Positions 1-9,690 of a stretch of 64,000 bases of DNA are shown here, piece by piece (position 1 is the stretch's first letter; each line of letters starts with the position of its first letter). The stretch is from Athripsodes cinereus (Eukaryota; Arthropoda; Insecta; Trichoptera; Leptoceridae). The stretch is taken from positions 25,129,384-25,193,383 of the forward strand of contig OX388317.1 in assembly GCA_947579605.1 (NCBI GenBank), read 5' to 3'. The notes below the pieces were generated by a model. That model was not told the DNA's origin, ran no database searches, and saw only the letters and a program-made list of their open reading frames with translations. A program made the position numbers and the translations under genes.

Positions 1-146
1 AAATGTTTTTATGTTTATTTTCTCGTGGTTTCTTGAAATAGAATCAGTCTCCCACTCTTTCTGTTAATAGTTTTTGAATGTCTTGTTAAAGGCAGAGGTA
101 AAACAAAACTAATAAGATATTAAATATCTTTTATTATTCAATAAAG
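1..146 (+). repeat. Repeat A, 5' part, split by the Penelope-like insertion
   Basis: Bases about 45-110 match the leading part of interspersed repeat A (a 'ctcccactctt' block followed by a '..gtc.tgttaaaggcag' block). The remainder of the same repeat resumes at 815, so the Penelope-like fragment at 159-803 apparently landed inside an older copy. No coding content is seen. Confidence 0.5.
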
Positions 147-272
147 TATAATGCCATCAATTAAATTTAATATTTCAGTGTTGACATTGTGAAACAACAT
201 TGTAATAATATAAAATATAAAAAACACTGTTTTATGTTTCACATTTATGTATACCAAAGTATACTACAATTA

Positions 273-312
273 CGCCTAGCGCTTTCACCAATATATTGGC
301 ATCATCAGGGCG
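273..312 (-). ncRNA. Hammerhead-ribozyme-like motif of Penelope-like element
   Basis: Read on the minus strand: CGCC, CUGAUGA, one extra U, GCCAA-UAUA-UUGGU, GAAA, then GCGCU, A, GGCG. This gives stem I (CGCC/GGCG), the conserved core, a 5-bp stem II and the GAAA core. The first A of AGCGCU is the last A of GAAA, and that self-complementary hexamer would form stem III. A very short palindromic stem III is typical of hammerheads that cleave as dimers. The single U between the core and stem II is a deviation. A related copy at 14093-14132 has a compensatory stem II change. Confidence 0.6.
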
Positions 313-364
313 GAGTATAAACTAAATTTACAAGAGAAAACAACGTCTATATATACATAAGATA

Positions 365-709
365 TTAAGGGATGTTAGGTGGGGGTGTTTTTGAACAAAG
401 TAATGGCGAAGTCAAAGGAGTTTGGACATTAATAATGTCCACTTTGTTGGATAGACATTTATTAATCTCCAATGATTCCAGAACGTTCAGTTTACGTCCC
501 TTACCCTCAGAATGTAAGACCATTACATTTTCAACATTAAAAGATAGGTCATTCTGAAAGCAATGGTCTGCCAATTCTGAAAGTGCAGAAAGCCCCCTGA
601 ACGCTCTATGATGTTCTTTTAACCTCGCATTGATTGCTCTTCCCGTTTGTCCTATATATCTGGCTTTACAGTCATTACACCAGATGCAATATATTCCACT
701 CTCATCCAA
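365..709 (-). CDS. GIY-YIG endonuclease domain of a Penelope-like element (partial)
   Basis: The 114-residue frame starts MDESGIYCIWCNDC and continues KARYIGQTGR. This supplies the GIY and YIG motifs about 10 residues apart, the following Arg (QTGRAINARLKEH) and a downstream Glu in NVLESLEINK, as expected for the nuclease fold. In the family it nicks target DNA for retrotransposition. Only this C-terminal domain survives: there is no reverse transcriptase upstream, and the first Met is simply the first in the open frame. It is a relic rather than a host gene. Confidence 0.75.
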   Translation of the reverse strand: MDESGIYCIWCNDCKARYIGQTGRAINARLKEHHRAFRGLSALSELADHCFQNDLSFNVENVMVLHSEGKGRKLNVLESLEINKCLSNKVDIINVQTPLTSPLLCSKTPPPNIP

Positions 710-814
710 CTTATTCCTCTTGTCTTGTCTTGTTATTGTAGTATACTTTGGTATACATAAATGTGAAACATAAAACAGTGTTTTTTATATTTTATATTAT
801 TATTATAATGCCAT

Positions 815-930
815 CCATTCGAAATGTCTTATTTTTTGTTGTCACGTAGAGGACAGCTAGAATGTTTATTACATGTGGCTGGTTTTCTGACTACACTATT
901 TGTGATTACGCCGTGATGGTATAATGCTAG
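815..930 (+). repeat. Repeat A, 3' part
   Basis: Continuation of the copy begun before 146. It holds the 'gtcttattttttgttg.cac' block, the 'gaggacagct' block, the 'gctggt..tctg.ctac' block, and ends in 'ccgtgatggtata' plus a short tagtag run. This is the diagnostic 3' end of the family, about 280 bp long when complete, which recurs about 19 times in the window in both orientations. Confidence 0.6.
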
Positions 931-1254
931 TAGTAGACATATTTATTTGTTTCTGCAAATCCTACATAATGGAGTAGCCATCACATCACATGTAACTTAT
1001 CGCCTCCTTCAAATTCCATATTCCGATAAAGATATTTAATATTCTGAATGGGTGACATTATTCATCACTGATCTTTTGAAGATGTCAAATGACTCATGTT
1101 ATTTTTATCGTTATGTTTTTGTTTATTTGTATCAAGAATCACCTATATTGAATAATATAATAAACTTTTACTTTTTTACGTGCTGATTTTTTATTTATAT
1201 TTCCAAAATTGTTACACACAATTTATTCAGTTAGTTGACTATTCAGTATTCAAT
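931..1254. other. Gene-free AT-rich stretch
   Basis: I see no open frame of note, exon-like acceptor-plus-FLYWCH pattern, or clear repeat boundary here. Confidence 0.5.
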
Positions 1255-1369
1255 TTCCAACATAATATTTCATCCCTGGTCCCTGGTAAAGAAAAGGTCT
1301 CCCACTCTTTTTTGTAAGTTTTCCAGTGTTCTGTAAAAGCAGGCCTTCGTAAAATATTGTTAAACCTCT

Positions 1370-1465
1370 GGTGCAGATAAGATTCATTAACTGTAGAATC
1401 TGATAAATGGGAACCCCTGGACTTCTGCGCTATCCGGGCAGTCAGTGGATCTCTTTCTTCAATGT
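1370..1465 (-). repeat. Repeat B, fragment
   Basis: Matches on the minus strand the part of repeat B seen intact at 1775-1960: the 'gggaacccc..gacttctgc..tatccggg' block followed by 'ttcaatgtccta'. It abuts repeat A at 1478. Confidence 0.5.
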
Positions 1466-1477
1466 CCTAACTACTAC

Positions 1478-1690
1478 TGGGATACCTCACAAATGCAGTA
1501 GCCACTAGACCAGCTGCATGCAATAAACATACAAGCTGTCCTCTCCGTGACAAAAAAAATCAAACTAATCTCGTTGCTAAATGGAAGATGTAAAATGTCT
1601 TTATTTTTTCGAACACCTGAAGACACTCGAAAACTTATAGAAAGAAGTGGGATTTTAATTCTTTGTTCGGGTTCTCCACGGATTTCATCT
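1478..1690 (-). repeat. Repeat A copy
   Basis: A nearly full copy in inverted orientation, from 'gggatacctcacaaatgcag' through 'aaaatgtctttattttttcg' to the 'gttctccacgg' end. The last block is the 5' extremity that most copies have lost. Confidence 0.6.
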
Positions 1691-1774
1691 ACGGACGATG
1701 TAGGGAGTCTCAATGAAATGTAGGTTACCTTATATAACGATTGCCAAGGTTAATTTATGTACTCAAGCAATATT

Positions 1775-1970
1775 GAAGGAGACCCACCATCCACCCGGAT
1801 ACCGCAGAAGTATGGGGACTTCCATTTATCCGAATTCTACACTTAACAAATCTTGTCCACACCAAAGGTGCCATTGTGGGCAGCCTGAAGAGCTGGCCGG
1901 CCAAAAACAACCCCGTGTGTGGAATCTTTTGACTACGATGTCCCTCTAGCCGAGAGAAGCATACAAAGTA
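1775..1970 (+). repeat. Repeat B copy
   Basis: A roughly 195-bp unit with the blocks 'ggataccgcagaagtatggg', 'ggtgccattgtgggcagcct' and 'ccgagagaagcata', followed by an A-rich tail. The same unit recurs at 20262-20470 (+) and 37405-37625 (-). It looks like the 3' end of a retroelement, but no protein could be read from it. Confidence 0.55.
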
Positions 1971-2154
1971 ATAAAATGATTATACATAAAAGAAAAAATA
2001 AAACAAACAAAAAAAATTTTTTTTTTTTTGTTTGGTTTATACTCAAACAATTGTCAACGTTGTTTGTTTGGTTTATACTCAAACAATTAGAAAAGCGTGT
2101 TATGCGTTGATTTACAGAAGTATTTTAATTAAAGTAATTTTATTTTTGTTTCAG

Positions 2155-2378
2155 TGGAATATATTCGATCGCGAAAAGGTTCGTCCTTAGCTTTAGTGGA
2201 TGGATATACTTACAGTCATAAAGCAGGCAAGAGATGGGTATGTTCAAAAGGTACAAGAAATGGTCGTTGTAATGCGTCAATCATAATAATAGAAGACAAA
2301 GTTAGATCTTTTTCTGGCGCCCACATACATGAGAGGCCTAAATTCTTTGTTATGAATGGTATTCATGTCAGAGTATAA
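2155..2378 (+). CDS. mod(mdg4): FLYWCH terminal exon 1
   Basis: The acceptor is a T-rich tract ending tttcag at 2149-2154. The first two exon bases, TG, complete a split codon (Val if the donor exon ends in G). The exon adds 74 residues beginning VEYIRSRKGSSLALVDGYTY. The finger residues are L12, Y18/Y20, W28-x-C30, C39 and H57-x-H59, with C-x8-C spacing, and the tail is the usual NG-x-HVRV. It lacks the Met in the 'CSM' motif of its neighbours (CSKG). It probably supplies a DNA- or protein-binding tail to a BTB protein. No consensus AATAAA lies close downstream; the first is inside repeat A. Confidence 0.85.
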
Positions 2379-2469
2379 TAACTGCAAGAATTTATAGGAA
2401 CAATGTCTCAATGTCCCCCTATGGTGGCGTTCACCCTGAGCTAGCCCTAAATTTGATTAAAATTGCTTT

Positions 2470-2730
2470 GCTATGCTATACCATCACGGCATATACAACA
2501 TAAGTGGGGCAGCCAGCAGACCAACTGCATTAAATAAACATGTAAGTTGGCCTCTCTGTGCCAACAAAATAATGAAGATGTTTGGGGTGAGTTGTATACC
2601 TCATGGCTGAATTTAACACGTAAAATGTCTTTATTTTTTCGAACATATGCCTTTTACAGGGTATTCTAAAACTTATGGAAGAGTTTAAAAGTGGGGGAGC
2701 TATTCTTTGCCGGGTGCTCTGTGGAAATAA
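2470..2730 (-). repeat. Repeat A copy
   Basis: A nearly full inverted copy just after exon 1, running from 'ccatcacggcatat' through 'ccagcagaccaactgcatta' to 'ggtgctctgtgg'. Confidence 0.65.
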
Positions 2731-2864
2731 AAATTGCTTTTACTTCATTTAAACTGTAATATTTCACCACTATATTTTCCACCAAAATGTAAAGGACCCT
2801 CAACGACCTTTATAGTTAAATATTTTAATGATTATTATCAAAATCAATTACGAGTAATTATGAC

Positions 2865-2995
2865 TGTTATTCTTCTTCTTGTTAGTCCACTCCTAGACGA
2901 AGGCCTCCTCCATTTCCTTCCACGCCATTCGATCCTGCGCCATCGGCATTCTGTTGACATCATTGTGTCGATTGATATTATCCCTCCACCGCATA
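2865..2995 (-). mobile_element. LINE 3'-end fragment
   Basis: On the minus strand the stretch reads as AQDRMAWKEMEEAF followed by a stop and an aagaagaagaat tail. A tryptophan-containing C-terminus plus a simple-repeat tail is typical of RTE-like LINEs. Only about 130 bp survive. Confidence 0.45.
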
Positions 2996-3199
2996 AGGGG
3001 TCACCCTATTCTCCTTAATTTTTGATTGAATACTTTTAATTGACAATAATACTTAGATGTAAGGGCTTATAGAAATCATTGAAAATATATAAATCTGACC
3101 CGTACCTACATTTTGGTGTAAAATATTGAAGTTTATTTGATGTATCAGCAAATTTACCAACTTAAGGGCTAGCTCAAATGAGCGTTATAATAAGGGCAA

Positions 3200-3420
3200 A
3201 TCAAAATATTGGACCATAGTGCTGTGGAGATGAGATGTTTAAAAATAATGACTGGTAAAGATTTTATTGGTAGTGTAAGGAATTAGGAAAATGGGCTGAT
3301 ACCTGACGAGTTCATGTTGATGAGAGTGAATTGATGATGAAGGAACGAAGTAGAAAATATAATTGTCTGAAAGAAGAAGTGTAAAAAACAGATGGATCGC
3401 TTAATCCTTCTCAAGCACCA
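3200..3420 (+). mobile_element. Decayed LINE C-terminal fragment
   Basis: A short frame around 3205-3290 reads SAVEMRCLKIMTGKDFIGSV, matching INAVEMRSLRRMCGKSLRDRV of the longer minus-strand copy at 57461-58009. Frames downstream are broken by stops. Confidence 0.5.
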
Positions 3421-3474
3421 TTTCCATATAATATCTATGTTAATTGTATTCTAGATTTTTTATTTTTGTAAGAA

Positions 3475-4330
3475 ATATATCTGTATGCCGGAACGATAGT
3501 ACACTATGTCACGAGATGCAATTTTTGTGTATAGCCGTTTAATGTTTTTTTCGAAACTGAATATTTACTAATACCACTTGTGACTTTATTAATTTACGAG
3601 ATTGCTATTGAAAACTTCCGCTCTCATCGTCTGGCTAATGTAAAGTGAAAAGTAAGTTATTTTGACTTTAATTGCTCACTGGCTTCTTTTGATAATGACA
3701 AGCTATTTGACGATAGCGCTCGAGTATAATTTGATCGTAAGCGTAAAAAATGCACAGTGTTGTTTCGAAACATTTGCAAAAAAAATTAATGCGCATTTTC
3801 AAAACGTAAACGCGCAAATCTTCTGACAATCGAAAAGTAAAAAAAAGAAGATAAATCCTTATATTTGTCTGACAGTAAGAGCGGAAGCTTTCGAAAGCCG
3901 GCTCACAAATTAATACAGTCACCGATTATAATGATGTAATTTATTTTGTTTATTTAATTTATTCTTTACTTTACATTGATTTCAAGCAAATTTACTCAAA
4001 AATACATTTAAAACAAATACAATCATAAAATAAATATACAGAGAATGAGATCAGCGCAGAGCCGCGATTTCTTTCAACTAATCCAATTAATGACTTTGAT
4101 TAGCATTTTTATATTTTTATTTTTCATAGTTTTAGTTATGTTTTTTGCTTAGAATCACTTACAAATAAAGTTTAAATAAATTTATTTTTATTGATATTAT
4201 TTTCTTGCAACGTGATCGGCTTTCGCTTTGGTTATTTGTACCGCTTAAGACTCTAAATAAAAACAAATAAATAAATTTTGGTCACAATGCGACATAGTGT
4301 AGTTTCGCTCCCACATGCAGATATGTATCG
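3475..4330. mobile_element. Possible MITE with imperfect terminal inverted repeats
   Basis: The end at about 3475-3510 ('atatctgtatgccgg...') is roughly the reverse complement of about 4280-4325 ('...cccacatgcagatat'), both centred on 'tacactatgtc'. The interior holds damaged hammerhead-like pieces near 3607-3650 (-) and 3865-3905 (+) and no intact frame. Confidence 0.35.
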
Positions 4331-5167
4331 ATAATAATTATCTTTATTTAATAAAATTTAATAAAAAGGTATTGAGGTATTTATATACATAATTTTTACA
4401 TTATAATTTTATACATTTTTATTTATTCGTGAATCCCTTCGCAACAAAGCTAAGCTTGTGTTTGTGAACGGAATTTCTTTTATCTGTTAAAAATATAATA
4501 ACTTTAAAAATACAAATGTGCTTTTTTATTTATGATATCTGTTTATTTTTTCAAAATGAAGACGCTTAGCAAACTATCAAAGATATACGAGAGTTTAGTA
4601 AGAAAAAAGACTGAAAACAATTTAAATGTAAAAATAAATGTGAAAGATATTTAATTAGAAAAAGAGCTCGTCTCTTGAAGAGTGGTAATATTAAAGTGCT
4701 CAAGTTGTTATATATTTAAACATACGATGTGGACAAAAAGGGTAACAGAGTGTTTTAGACCTCGTAAAGATACTTGAAAAGTAGAGGAAGAAACTCTTTT
4801 GACGATGGTCTGATGGTATTAGAAGAATGGCTAAAACAATAAAATCAATAAAGAGTTCTGACGTTAAAGTCATTGTATGTTATGTTGAAAATATAAGCAT
4901 GAACATTCAATGCTTTAAATAATTTTATTGTCTTGCCGACCGGAGAATTCGGGATTATGTTTGTTCCTCTATCCTTTAGGTAAAAAAGTGTATGCTGTGT
5001 CGAGAACGACTGAACGATATTGGGACGTAGGTACTAAACTCTTTCAATTTCATTAATATGCGGCATGTGTGAAGGATGGATATAGCTATTTTTTAAGAAG
5101 GTTAAAAAGAATTCATTATAATATGATATTTTATTCTGCTTAATAACCGGGTTCGATTCCGGGCCAG

Positions 5168-5378
5168 CAGGGTTACTCTTGACAAAACTAAACACGATCT
5201 TAATCTAGTCTTGATCTTGATCATACGACGCACGAAGGGACTATGGTCAAAAACATCGCGCTACCGCTAACGCGCGTTCGGTTTGAGTGTATTTTTGGCC
5301 AATAGTCACTTCGTGCGTCGTATGATCAAGATCAAGACTAGATTAAGATCGTGTTTAGTTTTGTCAAGAGTAGCCCTG
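5168..5378. mobile_element. Fold-back MITE with CAGGG ends
   Basis: The terminal inverted arms are about 90 bp. They start CAGGGTTACTCTTGAC and end in the complement CCCTG, and include the block 'ttgatcttgatcatacgacg'. The element is flanked by the trinucleotide cag on both sides. Other copies lie at about 7527-7740 and, broken, at about 52118-52632. Confidence 0.65.
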
Positions 5379-5432
5379 CAGGGCAGATTAAAGAATAACC
5401 TTTTTCAAATTGTCCTGGGTCTGGGTGATATA

Positions 5433-5610
5433 AAATGTATATGATGATGATGATTTTATTTTGATGCCGTTTAACAGTCTCTAGACCGTCTCAAGGGCGA
5501 CAGTGACGAGTTCAGTTTTTAATTTGCTTCTAAAGCTGGTGACAGTCAATAGCACCGGTAGGCGATTCCACATAACCGGTCCATATGTATACCTAATACT
5601 TAGTGCATTG
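5433..5610 (+). mobile_element. Insertion specific to duplication unit 1
   Basis: This block starts with a gatgatgatgatg run, followed by 'ttttgatgccgtttaacag' and 'agaccgtctcaagggcgac'. It is absent from the matching place in unit 2 (about 7790). The same sequence occurs in reverse at 38312-38372, so it is a mobile-element 3' end that entered after the duplication, or was lost from unit 2. Confidence 0.6.
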
Positions 5611-5753
5611 TATATATATAATATGTGTATCGTTGCGTTAGTACGTCCATAATACAAGATTCATGTCTTATTTTGGGACTAGCTTGATATGTGTGAACTA
5701 TTGTCTATACATGAATATGAATATATTTAAAGATGATTTTGTTATTGTTTCAG

Positions 5754-5980
5754 TGCAGTATATTCGATCTCGGAAAGGAACGATATTAGCCATGGTGGAT
5801 GGATACACATACGGTAACTACACTAAAGGCAGAAGATGGGTGTGTTCAATGGGCGCAGGAAAAGCTCGTTGTAAGGCTGCCATCATTATAATAAATGACC
5901 AAGTTTCATATTCATCAGGTGTTCATGAACATGAGAGACCCAAATATTGCTTTATCAATGGTATTTATGTCAAAATATAG
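5754..5980 (+). CDS. mod(mdg4): FLYWCH terminal exon 2
   Basis: Acceptor gttattgtttcag, then TG completing a Val codon. It encodes 75 residues starting VQYIRSRKGTILAMVDGYTY. Finger residues are W29-x-C31, C40 and H58-E-H60. It is nearly identical to exon 3, differing by one in-frame codon in the linker before the Trp, another before the His pair, and a few substitutions. The conserved frame despite two compensating 3-base indels suggests both copies are under selection. The first AATAAA cluster downstream is near 6491, inside a LINE-like tail. Confidence 0.87.
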
Positions 5981-6500
5981 TATGCTCCTAGAATTAATAT
6001 TTTTTTTTTAATTTTTTTTTAACAAAATACATTTACATTGATTGTTTCTTATGTACTATACATATTTTTTGCATTCTCTGGAGAACAAAAATACGTTTTT
6101 TACCCCTCCAGAAAGTGCACAAACACTTGTGTAGGAGTGGCAAGCAGTGTCTATACATATCAAAAATATATAAATACATACAAATACACATAAATACAAT
6201 AAAACAAACAAAAAAAAAAAAAAACAACTAAAACAAATACACATAAATACAATAAAACATATAAACACCAAACAGTATCAACTAAAACAAAAAACAAAAA
6301 CAAAAAAATACATACATTCTTCAGATATGTTTTGATTCATAGTATTCAAGTGTACATGGAAGAGTTGTATTCTTTTGTTATATTTTTAAATTGTATTTTT
6401 CCTTAGTATTGCCTCAGAACAGATTTTAGTCTAGTGGGGCAATGTATTCCATAATGTTGTTCTTTATGTTTGTTTGTATTTACTATTTTGGAATAAATAA
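5981..6500 (+). repeat. 3' flank of exon 2 with LINE-like tail
   Basis: A low-complexity A/C-rich stretch (6180-6310) is followed by 'ctagtggggcaatgtattcc' and an aataaataaataaat tail. The same tail follows exon 3 (8540-8635), and part of it occurs at 28490-28535. No gene is seen. Confidence 0.5.
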
Positions 6501-7526
6501 ATAAATACAAAAAAAATAATTAAAGATATATCTAGGTTTTTGTTATAATCCCAAATCCAACCTTATATACCTTTCACGGGTAATCGTTAAGAGAAAGTGG
6601 TTTCCTCAAATTCAGCTTCTGAAACCTAAAATCCTCCACCTTCCCTTTTCGTATTCTATTGAATCACTTCGTTTTGTGTATAAATATATACATTATTTCC
6701 AAAACTTTTTTTTTTAATTTCATTTATCAACCTTCGGTTCTTAGTGAAAGTTCATATTAATAATTTATTAATAAAACAAGATATATTACATATAATTTAA
6801 TATAATTATTACAGTGTAATTACTATATATTATATCTTGTTTTATTAATAAGTTATTATAATACAAATGCGCTTTTTTATTTAATTACTGTTTCTTTTTT
6901 CAAAATGAAGACGCTTAGCAAACTATCAAAGTTGGACGAGAGTCTAGTAAGAAAAAAGACTATGAAAACAAGTTTAATGTAAAAATAAATGTGAAAGATT
7001 TTATTTAGAAAAAGAGCTTATCTCTTGAAGAGTGGTAATATTAAAGTGCTCAAGTTGTTATATATTTAAAGATACGATGTGGACAAAAAAGGGTAACGGA
7101 GTGTAATAGACCTCGTGAAAATACTTGTAAAAGTAGAGGAAGACTTCTTTGACGATGGTCTGATGGTATTAGAAGAATGGCTAAAACAATAAAATCAATA
7201 GAGAGTCTCTATCCTGATGATAAAGTCATTGTATGTTATGTTGAAAATATCAGCATGAACATTCAATGCTTTAAATAATTTTATTGTCTTGCCGACTGGA
7301 GAATTCGGGATTATGTTTGTTCCTCTATCCTTTGGGTAAAAAAGTGTATGCTGTGTCGAGAACGTCTGAACGATATTGGGACGTAGATACTAAACTCGTT
7401 CAATATCATTAATATGCGGCATGTGTGAAGGATGGATATAGCTATTTTTTATGAAGGTTAAAAATAATTCATTATAATATGATATTTTTTTCTGATATAA
7501 TAACCGGGTTTGATTCCGGGCCAGTA

Positions 7527-7740
7527 GGGTTACTCTTGATAAAATCTAAACACGATCTTAATCTAGTCTTGATCTTGATCATACGACGCACGAAGTGACT
7601 ATTGGCCAAAAATACACGCATACCGATCACGCGGTAGCGGTAGCGCGGTGTTTTTAACAAAAGTCCCTTCGTGCGTCGTATGATCAAGATCAAGACTAGA
7701 TTAAGATCGTGTTTAGATTGTGTCAAAAGTAGCCCTGCTG
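7527..7740. mobile_element. Fold-back MITE, second copy
   Basis: The paralogue of 5168-5378, carried along in the tandem duplication. Both arms are kept. The left terminus has changed from CAGGG to tAGGG, and the loop differs from the first copy. Confidence 0.65.
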
Positions 7741-7924
7741 GGCAGATTAAAGTATAACCTTTTTCAAATTGTCCTGGGTCTGGGTGTTACATGTATATTA
7801 TGTGTTTAGTGCATTGTATATTATCGTTGCGTTAGTATCTATAATACAAGATTCATATCTTAGTTTGGGACTAGCTTGATATGTGTGAATTATTGTCTAT
7901 ACATGAATATGAATATATTTAAAG

Positions 7925-8146
7925 ATTCAATTCAATTTATTCAATCATAAACAATACCTCAAAACAGCAACTAAGGTTGCTGGTGTCAGAGGCGTGCAGT
8001 ATTACAAATCTGGTAAAACAATTCATAAATTTAAATTATTTGATATTATGGTAAAATATAAGACACCAGAGCAAAGAAATCACAGAACAGCAACACTATT
8101 GAAAACACAAAACACTATCACAAACATTGAGAAGTCATTACTAACT
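7925..8146. mobile_element. Insertion upstream of exon 3 acceptor
   Basis: Unit 1 reads ...atttaaagat-gattttgttattgtttcag. Unit 2 splits this after 'aaagat' with about 220 bp and then resumes with 'gattttgttattgtttcag'. The inserted DNA contains a 'caattcaatttattcaatca' start and no open frame. It replaces everything upstream of the last roughly 20 bases of the intron, so any branch point must lie inside the insertion. Confidence 0.65.
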
Positions 8147-8172
8147 CTTGAATGATTTTGTTATTGTTTCAG

Positions 8173-8399
8173 TGCAGTATATTCGATCTCGGAAAGGAAC
8201 GATATTAGCCATGGTGGATGGATACACATACGGTAACACTAAAGGCAGAAGATGGGTGTGTTCACTGGGCACAGGAAAAACTCGTTGTAAGGCTGCTATC
8301 ATTATAATAAATGACCGAGTTTCATATTATTCATCAGGTGTTCATGAACACGAGAGACCCAAATATTGCTTTATCAATGGTAGTTATGTCAAAATGTAG
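8173..8399 (+). CDS. mod(mdg4): FLYWCH terminal exon 3
   Basis: Acceptor gttattgtttcag then TG. It encodes 75 residues; W28-x-C30, C39, H58-E-H60, with 18 rather than 17 residues between C39 and H58. It is the tandem copy of exon 2. An AATAAA lies about 20 bases after the stop (near 8418), closer than for exon 2. Confidence 0.87.
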
Positions 8400-9000
8400 T
8401 ATGCTCCTAGAATGACCTAATAAATACATACATCTTCAGATATGTTTTAATTCATAGTATTCAAGTGGACATGGAAGAGTTGTATTCTTTTGTTATATTT
8501 TTAAATTACATTTTTGTATTTGTATTTTTTCTCAGTAGTGCCTCAGAACAGACTATAGTCTAGTGGGGCAATGTATTCCATAATGTTGTTCTTTATGTTT
8601 GTTTGTATTTACTATTTTGGAATAAATAAATATAATAAAAAAATAATTTAAAGATATATCTAGGTTTTTGTTATAATCCCAAATACAACCTTATATACCT
8701 TTCACGGGTAATCGTTAAGAGAAAGTGGTTTCCTCGAACTCAGCTTCTGAAACCTAAAACCCTCCACCTCCCCTTTTCGTATTCTATTGAATCACTTCGT
8801 TTTGTGTATAAATATATACATTATTTCCAAAACATATTTTTTTGGAATTTTATTTATCGACCGTCGGTTCTTAGTGAAAGTTCAAATTAATAATTTATTA
8901 ATAAAACAAGATATATTACATATAATTTCATATAATTATTACAGTGGAATTACTATATACCTATCTTGTTTTATTAATAAGTTATTATTTTTGAATTCTT

Positions 9001-9228
9001 ATTAACTAAAAACACTGTATATACCACTAGAACAATTTTATTTAAAAAATTAAAACGTTTTCAGTTGTCTAATGCAACCATCTTCAGTAAAGATATAAGT
9101 ATTAGTATAAGTGTAGGTATAAGTGTTATCTTTACTGAAGATGGTTGCATTAGACAACTGAAAACGTTTTAATTTTTTAAATAAAATTGTTCTAGTGGTA
9201 TATACCTACAGTGTTTTTAGTTAATAAT
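9001..9228. mobile_element. Near-perfect fold-back element
   Basis: Two arms of roughly 90 bp, inverted and almost identical, flank a short loop near 9100-9125. One arm contains 'aatgcaaccatcttcagtaa' and the other its complement. The outer ends are ttaactaaaaacactg and cagtgtttttagttaa. As RNA this would fold into one long hairpin. No frame is present. Confidence 0.75.
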
Positions 9229-9439
9229 AATTCAAAATGGATTACCACAAAGTTACACTTGAAAATATCGAATATTTATTATTTTTGGATTAGTTGGAAG
9301 AGATGACACCTTTGTGATAAACTCGCCCTTTTTATATTAATTTTATCTAATTTGAATGTTTTTCTCTATGAAATTGTATGTATTGTGATCAATGTACAGT
9401 AAAGAATGAAAAATAATTATTATTTTTTTCTGTTTTTAG

Positions 9440-9690
9440 TTTTTTATACTCGATCTCAAAAAGGGTCAATCTTAGCATTGTACGATGGTTTTTCGTACAG
9501 GAAGAAACGAGCTAATCGATGGTCGTGCTCTATGGGTACGAGCAAAAATCGATGCAAAGCATCAATTTACATAAAAAACAATCGATTTGCATGTGGATTT
9601 GTCAAGCATACTCATAAAAGACCGAAATACCAATTTGTTAATGGGAAATTTATCAGAATCTTCAGAACTAAATGTATCAACTGCCCATAA
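9440..9690 (+). CDS. mod(mdg4): FLYWCH terminal exon 4
   Basis: Acceptor tttttttctgtttttag then TT (Val). It encodes 83 residues, VFYTRSQKGSILALYDGFSY..., with W28-x-C30, C39 and H57-T-H59. The usual VDG is YDG here, and the tail runs 9 residues past the typical FIRI end (FRTKCINCP, adding two Cys). A repeat 3' tail ending 'gtacagtaaagaatg' (about 9390-9405) sits directly upstream of the polypyrimidine tract, so part of the splice region may derive from a mobile element. Confidence 0.85.

Larger units (their letters stand above)
159..803 (-). mobile_element. Penelope-like retroelement fragment with inverted flanks
   Basis: The element carries a GIY-YIG endonuclease frame (365-709, minus strand). 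Near-identical inverted arms lie at about 205-270 and 736-805. The 12-bp sequence tataatgccatc occurs at 147-158 and again at 804-815, which fits a target-site duplication. The reverse transcriptase part is missing, so the copy is 5'-truncated. On the minus strand the frame is followed by a hammerhead-like motif (273-312). Penelope-like elements are known to carry GIY-YIG endonucleases, inverted or partial terminal repeats, and hammerhead ribozymes. Confidence 0.75.
4500..6860 (+). repeat. Tandem duplication, unit 1 (contains exon 2)
   Basis: From about 4505 the sequence matches about 6865 onward base for base over long stretches, for example the shared block 'gaagacgcttagcaaactat' at 4559 and 6906. 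The match includes the same internal MITE, the same FLYWCH exon and the same 3' flank. Unit 1 has an extra insertion at about 5433-5610 that unit 2 lacks. Confidence 0.8.
6864..8990 (+). repeat. Tandem duplication, unit 2 (contains exon 3)
   Basis: The second copy of the block described at 4500-6860. It contains its own copy of the CAGGG-type MITE (about 7527-7740), exon 3 and the same tail region. It carries a 220-bp insertion (about 7925-8146) that unit 1 lacks. Confidence 0.8.

Noticed and set aside
5147..5172. tRNA-like B box (ggttcgattcc) beside the CAGGG MITE
   Set aside because: No A box or foldable tRNA upstream. The same text is carried in the duplicate at about 7505, so it is part of a repeat.
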